A program made the position numbers and the translations under genes. From JACCZX01 sp038216465 (GTDB lineage Bacteria; Pseudomonadota; Gammaproteobacteria; Burkholderiales; Burkholderiaceae_F), in NCBI GenBank assembly GCA_038216465.1, contig JBBQQC010000018.1:1-64000 (forward strand): DNA of 64,000 nucleotides, written 5' to 3'. This document shows, piece after piece, positions 58,869 to 64,000 of this stretch; position 1 is the stretch's first letter, and each line of letters starts with the position of its first letter. Below the pieces are notes generated by a model. The model saw nothing but the letters and a program-made list of their open reading frames with translations. It was not told where the DNA came from and did not search any database.

Positions 58869-60118
58869 CGCGCACGGCGCTGATGCTCGCGTTTTACTTC
58901 CCGCCGTTCGCGCAGAGCAGCGGTAGCATCCGCACACTCAGTTTTGTGCGCCACTTGCCCGACCACCAGTGGCAACCCGTCGTGTTGACTGCACGCGAGC
59001 ACGCGTACCCGGAAATCGACCAAGGCAGTTTGACCGCGATACCGTCGCAGACGACTGTCATTCGTTCGCGTGGTCTGGATGTGGCGCGACATTTGGCGCT
59101 CGCAGGGTGTTACCCCAAGTGGCTAGCTACACCGGATCGGTGGAACACCTGGGCGCTCGGCGCCTTCGTCGCGGGACTCAACTGGATTCGGCGTCACGAG
59201 CCAACGGTTCTCTGGGCCACGTTTCCGATCGCGAGCGCCTTGGTGGCCGCAATGGCGCTGCACAAGGTGACGAAGATTCCTCTGGTCGTCGACTTGCGGG
59301 ACCCGCTGGTGTATGAGGGTTGGCCGGAAGATCCTTGGATGCGAACCATCTATGGCAGTATCGAAAAGCGCATGCTGGCAACAGCTTCAGCTATCGTGGT
59401 TACCACACCGGGCGCGCGGCGCCTCTACATCGAGCGCTATCCGCATGTGCCGCCGTCACGATTCACGATCATCGCCAACGGTGTTGAGGATGCGATGAAT
59501 GTAGCGCCGCCGCGGATCGAGACCGCGCACGATCAGCCAATCAATCTGCTTCATAGCGGGTTAATGGAATTACCGGATCGCGATCCGACATCTTTCTTCA
59601 AGGCAATCGCTCGCATGCAGGACCAAGGTGAGCTCGCGGAAAAAACGCTGCGCGTAATACTGCGGGCCACCGGCCACGATGACCAATATCGCCGTCAGGT
59701 TGCTGCGCTGAAGATCGATCGCATCGTATCCATAGAGCAAAGGATTGCGCACGCTGAAGCGATCGAGGAAATGCGGCGAGCCGACGGATTGTTGCTGTTT
59801 CAGGGCGCGCAGTGCAACCGGCAGATTCCGGCCAAGGCTTATGAGTATCTTGCCTGCCGCCGCCCGATCATAGGTCTGCTCGACGCGGCGGGCGATACCT
59901 ACCAATTGGTCGCCGACCAGTGGCAGGTACCGTACGTGGCCGATATGAGCTCGCCTTCGGCGATTGTCGATATCCTGCGAAAGTTCATCTCCGCTTTTCA
60001 CAGCCGCGATCTGTTCGTGCCGGCAGCAGCGCTAGTGCAGCGACATGCGCGCAGCTGGGGTGCAGGCGAACTCGCCGCGCTGTTTAACCAGGTGACGGAC
60101 GTAACCCAGGATGCTTAG
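58865..60118 (+). CDS. glycosyltransferase (GT4-like)
   Basis: The 417-residue protein has LMLAFYFPPFAQSSGSIRTL at the N-terminus, VVDLRDPLVYEGWPEDP near residue 144, and AKAYEYLACRRPIIGLLD, typical of the WbuB-like GT4 group. It probably adds a sugar to the polymer or to a lipid precursor. ATG at 58865 overlaps the ATP-grasp stop (ATGA); its end overlaps the decarboxylase gene. Confidence 0.86.
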   Translation: MTRTALMLAFYFPPFAQSSGSIRTLSFVRHLPDHQWQPVVLTAREHAYPEIDQGSLTAIPSQTTVIRSRGLDVARHLALAGCYPKWLATPDRWNTWALGAFVAGLNWIRRHEPTVLWATFPIASALVAAMALHKVTKIPLVVDLRDPLVYEGWPEDPWMRTIYGSIEKRMLATASAIVVTTPGARRLYIERYPHVPPSRFTIIANGVEDAMNVAPPRIETAHDQPINLLHSGLMELPDRDPTSFFKAIARMQDQGELAEKTLRVILRATGHDDQYRRQVAALKIDRIVSIEQRIAHAEAIEEMRRADGLLLFQGAQCNRQIPAKAYEYLACRRPIIGLLDAAGDTYQLVADQWQVPYVADMSSPSAIVDILRKFISAFHSRDLFVPAAALVQRHARSWGAGELAALFNQVTDVTQDA

Positions 60119-61544
60119 TATGTCGAAGCGCTTGGTAAAAGCGATGTTGATTCGTGCCGTGCACGCCCGTAACGAGAACGTACGCACGCGATTGCAGCAG
60201 GCGAACGGCATCGCGCCGTCCGCATGGGGCGCGACCGTCAACGATCAAGGCCATCTGCTCTTAGACGACGTCGATATCGCCGATCTGGCGGGCGACTGTG
60301 GGACGCCAATGCACGTCGTCAGCCACTCCAGGCTTCTCAACGATTACCAGCGCTTCGACAGCAGTTTCAAGAGCTTGTATCCGAACATCAGCATCGGATA
60401 CTCGTATAAGACGAATCCACTGCCCGGCGTGATCAAGGCGCTGCACGAGGCCGGCGCTCTGGCAGAAGTGATATCGCACTTCGAGTTGTGGCTTGCGATC
60501 GAGCTTGGCGTACCCCCAGAGCGAATTATCTTCAATGGCCCGGGCAAGACGCGCGACGCAATCGTGCTGGCGGTGCGTCACGGCATCGGCATGATCAATG
60601 TTGACGGACTAAGCGAGATCGACGAGATTGCAGCGGCAGCGCGCAGCGCGCGGTACAAGCAGCATGTCGGCGTGAGAGTCATCGCGTCGGTGGGGTGGTC
60701 CTCGCAGTTCGGAATGTCCATTGCGTCGGGTCACGCGATGGAAGCGTTTCGCCGCATGAAGCGCCACGAACATCTGCTGCCGACCGGTCTGCACTTTCAC
60801 CTGGGCACCGGTATTCGCGATGTCTCCATTTATCTGCAGGCGGTCCGGGAGATGCTCGACTTCGCTCGCGCGGTGCACTCTGAGCTCGGAATTGAAATCA
60901 CGCAGCTGGACCTCGGCGGCGGATTTGGCGTGCCGACGGTGCGCCCGTTTACTGAGTGGGATACTCGATTGGTGCTGAACGGGCATCCAGCGGGGCCGGT
61001 CGATGTTGCTGCAGCGGCGCGGCCTGAAGACTACGCGCGTGAAATCGTCACTTTACTGCGCCAGTACTATCCAGCGAGCGCGGCGTTATCGCCGACCGTG
61101 GTCTTCGAGCCCGGTCGAGCCATCACGAGCAGCGCACAGTGTCTCGTGCTGCGAGTGCTGGCAGTCAAGGAAGATGCGTCGGGAGCGCGCAACGTGATCC
61201 TCGACGGTGGCAAAAACATCGCGATGCCGCTCGGCTACGAAGCCCACGAACTGCTCGCAGTGAACGGTGCCGCCGATTCGCGCACCACGCTGTACAACTT
61301 CTATGGACCACTGTGCCATCCCGGCGATCTGCACTTTCAATCGAAGACGTTCCGCACGCTCGAGGCGGGCGATCTTGTTGCGATCATGGACGCCGGCGCC
61401 TACTTCATTCCGAATCAGATGAACTTTTCGCATCCACGCCCGCCGGTCGTGATGGTACGGAAGGGCCGTCCCAAGCTGCTGCGCCGGCGTGAATCGTTCG
61501 ATGACTTGGTCCGGCTCGATCAGGATATGGACGCCTTAAACTAA
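60111..61544 (+). CDS. PLP-dependent Orn/DAP/Arg-type decarboxylase family protein
   Basis: The 477-residue protein is a fold-type III PLP enzyme: IGYSYKTNPLPG (PLP lysine, Lys100), HFHLGTGI, LDLGGGFGVP (Gly-rich phosphate loop), FEPGRAIT and MDAGAYF. It resembles diaminopimelate and ornithine decarboxylases and the decarboxylases tied to exosortase A loci. It could make an amine or a D-amino acid-derived unit for the ATP-grasp enzyme encoded two genes before. ATG at 60111 overlaps the previous gene; ATG 60120 is possible. No gene follows for 218 bases. Confidence 0.88.
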   Translation: MLSMSKRLVKAMLIRAVHARNENVRTRLQQANGIAPSAWGATVNDQGHLLLDDVDIADLAGDCGTPMHVVSHSRLLNDYQRFDSSFKSLYPNISIGYSYKTNPLPGVIKALHEAGALAEVISHFELWLAIELGVPPERIIFNGPGKTRDAIVLAVRHGIGMINVDGLSEIDEIAAAARSARYKQHVGVRVIASVGWSSQFGMSIASGHAMEAFRRMKRHEHLLPTGLHFHLGTGIRDVSIYLQAVREMLDFARAVHSELGIEITQLDLGGGFGVPTVRPFTEWDTRLVLNGHPAGPVDVAAAARPEDYAREIVTLLRQYYPASAALSPTVVFEPGRAITSSAQCLVLRVLAVKEDASGARNVILDGGKNIAMPLGYEAHELLAVNGAADSRTTLYNFYGPLCHPGDLHFQSKTFRTLEAGDLVAIMDAGAYFIPNQMNFSHPRPPVVMVRKGRPKLLRRRESFDDLVRLDQDMDALN

Positions 61545-61762
61545 CAAAAAAATGGGGATTAGCCGCGGGGGCAGCGGGAACGCGGCCGACTGCAGGCCTG
61601 TAGGCTAGCCGTAGTCATCCGCATCACGTAATGCATTAGGTCGAATGCGGGGGTTGATCCTGCCATCTCGATGTCGTTCAATGGGTTGTCGGGAACGCGG
61701 GGCTCAACTTACCCATAGCGGTAAGACTCGTGCGAATAAAGGCCCTCAACGGAAGTGGATTG
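61545..61762 (+). other. intergenic stretch with GC-rich hairpin
   Basis: This 218-base gap has a six-base stem GCCGCG/CGCGGC (61562-61586, 13-base loop) soon after the decarboxylase stop, without a T-run. The rest shows no gene or clear promoter. It separates the exopolysaccharide block from the lipoproteins. Confidence 0.3.
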
Positions 61763-62116
61763 ATGAGACAGGTAGGTCGCCGCACCGCTTTGCGCTTCGG
61801 GTTAGCCTCCGGAGCACTCCTACTTCTGGGGTGTGACGTTAGTGAGCAGGGTGCTTCAGCGTCCTCAGCGCCGCCGGCTGCGGGGCCGACAGCGTGGAAC
61901 GTCAACCCTCCGTCGTTTGCGGTTGGCGGCGGCTCGACCTTCAACCTAGCGAGCACGCTGCCTACCGGGGTTACGCGCGGAGGCGCTTTTGGCGTCAGTA
62001 GTGCCGGCGCCAAACTGCCTACCGGCATGACGCTGACGTCGGCTGGAATTCTGTCGGTAGGGAGCGCCACGGTGGGCAGCGTCGCCGGCGTCGTCTTCAC
62101 GTACGCCTCGCCCTGA
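61763..62116 (+). CDS. small Tat-type lipoprotein with Ig-like domain
   Basis: The 117-residue protein has a twin-arginine-like leader (VGRRTALRFGLASGALLLL) and a Cys after LLLG that would be lipidated. The mature part, WNVNPPSFAVGGGSTFNL and LPTGMTLTSAGILSVG, looks like a putative Ig (He_PIG-like) domain, common in extracellular binding proteins. ATG at 61763 with GGAAGTGG before it; the GTG at 61730 is rejected. The function is unknown; surface attachment or matrix binding is likely. Confidence 0.7.
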   Translation: MRQVGRRTALRFGLASGALLLLGCDVSEQGASASSAPPAAGPTAWNVNPPSFAVGGGSTFNLASTLPTGVTRGGAFGVSSAGAKLPTGMTLTSAGILSVGSATVGSVAGVVFTYASP

Positions 62117-62192
62117 ACGAGCCTGTGTTCAGTCGTCATGCCGCTCGTGAAACTGAACGACGGCGCTTAGTAATTTTAGCGGGCTCTCCCCA

Positions 62193-64000
62193 ATGCAGCG
62201 ACGTGAGTTTTTAAAAAGCACTTCGGTCGCGGTCGCCGCGACGCTGGCCGGATGCGGTGGTGGCGAGGGTTCGAGCGCGGGACAGACGAACCCGCCCGCT
62301 CCTTCACCGCCTGCCCCGGCACCATCACCGTCGCCGGGCGCCGGTCCCTCCTTTAATGGACTGCCGACGCTGACTTTGAATCCAACACAGAGCGCAAACG
62401 GACCGTACCTCGCCGCCGTGCTGCCGCTGCAGGGCTTGGTACCGAGCGGCCAGACGTTAGATTCGCCGGACGACCCGAGCGTGCGCTCGACGGTGATTTC
62501 GCGCTGGCCCGACGGCTCGGCCGCGATGGTTGTAGTAGCGGGCGAAACAAGTGTGAGCTTGGGCACCTCAAAACAAGTTCGACTACGCGCAGCGGTCGCG
62601 AACTCGAGCGCATTGAGCGTCGCCCGAGTGGCCCAGATCGTGTCGAATGTCACTGTCGATTGCGGCGCGATCGGATCCGCGGTGCTGAACAACTTCGGCA
62701 CGCCATCAAAAGTTTGGTGGGCCAACGAGCGCGTGATCTGCTGTCGCTATAGAGCGCCGGTGGGATCGCATCCGACGTTGGAAGCCGTAGTCGACATCCA
62801 TGCGTTCTCGTCGAACAAGGCGCTGGTTGAAGTGGTGGTCGAAAACTGCAAGATGACGACTGCCACGCCGGTTATGCCGGCCTCAGTTTCATACTCCGCC
62901 AATGTCACCGTTAACGGCGCCGCGATTGCAACCGTGCAGTCGAACAATGCGCCGGGCGGAATTCATCAACCGTTCCGCGCTTGGTACGCATCGAGCTGGG
63001 TCGGCGGCGATCCCGGCATCGACGTCACACACGACACGGCTTCGATGCAGGCGCATCCGCTGTTTTTTCGCGTCTGGAAAGATGGCGGCGGCATGTCGCA
63101 ATACGCAACTGACGTTTACCAGCCGTGGGGTGTGGGCCGTCACCCGGACAGCGGCATGGGCGGCGCAGGCGATTCTGCTTTTATCGGTCCTTTACCAAGA
63201 TGGGAAGTGCAATACCTGCAGACTGGCGACAATCAGGTGCGCCGCGCAGTGATTGCGTCGGCCCTGTCGGTGTTGAGCTTCAACGTCAACTATCGCGATG
63301 TCGGCACCGGCCTAGTGCCGACCTTCGACCAACTGGCTGACAAGAACCAACAGCAGGTTGGTTACGATCCCGGCAGAGCGTGGCCAAACTATGGTGCAGA
63401 ACCCGCATGGGAAGTCGCGCATCACCCGGCCGCCGGGTTAATGGCGTTCCTGTGTCGCCCGTCACCCGCGTTTATTGAGATCGCTCAGAAAATTGCGGTG
63501 TGGAACGGTACCTGGTCGAGTTACGACGGCACCTTCGGCACTTACTATCAGACACGTGGCAAAGCGTGGTGCCTGCGCAGTCTTGCGCACGCGATCATGC
63601 TTACGCCCGATGTCGAAGCATGGAAGCCGGCGGCGCGCTCGGCGCTGTATCGCAACGCGCAGCTGTTGAAGACTTTTCAGGACGATCCGCGGTCAGTACT
63701 CGGTTTCGTGTGGGACTTCTCTCCTACGAATCTGAACGATTTCGTCGCGGCCTACGGCGGTAACGGATTTGTGCAGCCGTTGTGGGAACATCATTATCTA
63801 GTTACGGAATTGCACAAGGTTGCGAGTGCGAAGTTGCTAGCGGGCGCCGAACAAGCGGCTCTGGTTGCAATGGCCGACTGGGTGGCAGCGCAGCCGATTC
63901 GATACATAAACGAATCGATTGGAGGCGAATGGCGCATCCTTTACTACCAGACGCCGGCGGGCCGCAGTGCGTCCATCAACTCGCTGCCGACTTGGGGTCA
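62193..64000 (+). CDS. large Tat-type lipoprotein, 3' end cut by the window edge
   Basis: The frame from ATG 62193 stays open to the right edge (602 codons). It starts MQRREFLKSTSVAVAATLAG then Cys, a Tat lipoprotein signal, followed by a Pro/Ser-rich linker (about 25-55). The N-domain has TVISRWPDGSAAMVVVAG, resembling RIFT-barrel regions of exo-rhamnogalacturonan-lyase-like proteins, and the C-part has helical pairs (RGKAWCLRSLAHAIMLTP, then VQPLWEHHYLVTELHKVAS) as in alpha/alpha-barrel polysaccharide enzymes. A polymer-active role is inferred; the active site is not identified. Confidence 0.72.
   Translation, partial: MQRREFLKSTSVAVAATLAGCGGGEGSSAGQTNPPAPSPPAPAPSPSPGAGPSFNGLPTLTLNPTQSANGPYLAAVLPLQGLVPSGQTLDSPDDPSVRSTVISRWPDGSAAMVVVAGETSVSLGTSKQVRLRAAVANSSALSVARVAQIVSNVTVDCGAIGSAVLNNFGTPSKVWWANERVICCRYRAPVGSHPTLEAVVDIHAFSSNKALVEVVVENCKMTTATPVMPASVSYSANVTVNGAAIATVQSNNAPGGIHQPFRAWYASSWVGGDPGIDVTHDTASMQAHPLFFRVWKDGGGMSQYATDVYQPWGVGRHPDSGMGGAGDSAFIGPLPRWEVQYLQTGDNQVRRAVIASALSVLSFNVNYRDVGTGLVPTFDQLADKNQQQVGYDPGRAWPNYGAEPAWEVAHHPAAGLMAFLCRPSPAFIEIAQKIAVWNGTWSSYDGTFGTYYQTRGKAWCLRSLAHAIMLTPDVEAWKPAARSALYRNAQLLKTFQDDPRSVLGFVWDFSPTNLNDFVAAYGGNGFVQPLWEHHYLVTELHKVASAKLLAGAEQAALVAMADWVAAQPIRYINESIGGEWRILYYQTPAGRSASINSLPTWG

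Noticed and set aside
1..64000. CRISPR array, insertion sequence, prophage or integrase
   Set aside because: No repeated spacer units, transposase or integrase motifs, or direct repeats flanking a block were seen while reading both strands; the accessory look of the CHAT module rests on gene content only.

Overview
The window (GC-rich, dense, almost no intergenic DNA, many ATGA/GTGA gene overlaps) reads like a chromosomal segment of a betaproteobacterium. Supporting signs are the PHA-related genes (intracellular PHB depolymerase, PHA granule-region protein), the DUF1841 protein, the soluble short RnfB, a Burkholderiales-type branched-chain ABC transporter, and a complete exosortase A (XrtA)/PEP-CTERM exopolysaccharide locus. 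The genus cannot be decided from the sequence alone.

Layout. 1-4.6 kb: the edge of a MoxR-type ATPase gene (minus), two tandem c-type cytochromes (plus), then a minus-strand run fdxA-phaZ-rnfB-nth-DUF1841. 4.6-9.3 kb: a branched-chain-type ABC importer with a fused LivH-LivM permease. 9.3-22.7 kb: mixed housekeeping and metabolic genes: pncB, an aminotransferase, a NhaD/citrate-type ion transporter, a PHA-associated protein, an HCCA isomerase/DsbA-like protein, acyl-CoA-binding protein divergent from a wax ester synthase/DGAT, a PhnD-like binding protein fused to a rhodanese domain, an AlaX-type tRNA editing protein, a PhoX-like Tat protein, two GNAT acetyltransferases with a thioesterase, an alpha/beta hydrolase and a PEP-mutase-family enzyme. 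22.7-26.4 kb: a two-gene minus-strand module in which a CHAT-like/transglutaminase-like protein is translationally coupled to an alpha/beta hydrolase; this is the strongest candidate for an undescribed system. 26.6 kb: initiator tRNA-fMet with its own terminator.

26.9-61.5 kb is the XrtA/PEP-CTERM exopolysaccharide region. It starts with a single PEP-CTERM protein and the TPR lipoprotein PrsT, then a UDP-sugar dehydrogenase. A 360-bp control region follows, carrying a sigma-54-like promoter (GG-N10-GC) and a 20-bp palindrome. After it come the initiating sugar-phosphate transferase, export lipoprotein, chain-length protein, tyrosine kinase, outer-membrane beta-barrel protein, AAA ATPase, UDP-GlcNAc 2-epimerase, deacetylase, FemAB-like protein, glycosyltransferases, exosortase A fused to EpsI, an asparagine-synthase-type amidotransferase, a second deacetylase, GDP-mannose 6-dehydrogenase and a methyltransferase. 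Many of these overlap by 4-11 nt. A minus-strand block then holds an O-antigen-ligase-like protein, a second asparagine-synthase-like protein lacking the glutaminase cysteine, and a parallel beta-helix protein. A plus-strand block holds an ATP-grasp enzyme, a glycosyltransferase and a PLP-dependent decarboxylase. Together they imply a polysaccharide built from HexNAc/HexNAcA and mannuronate-type sugars, possibly with an amino-acid or amide decoration, made alongside exosortase-dependent protein sorting. The usual regulators PrsK/PrsR are not in the window. The right end carries a small Ig-like lipoprotein and the first 602 codons of a large Tat-type lipoprotein.
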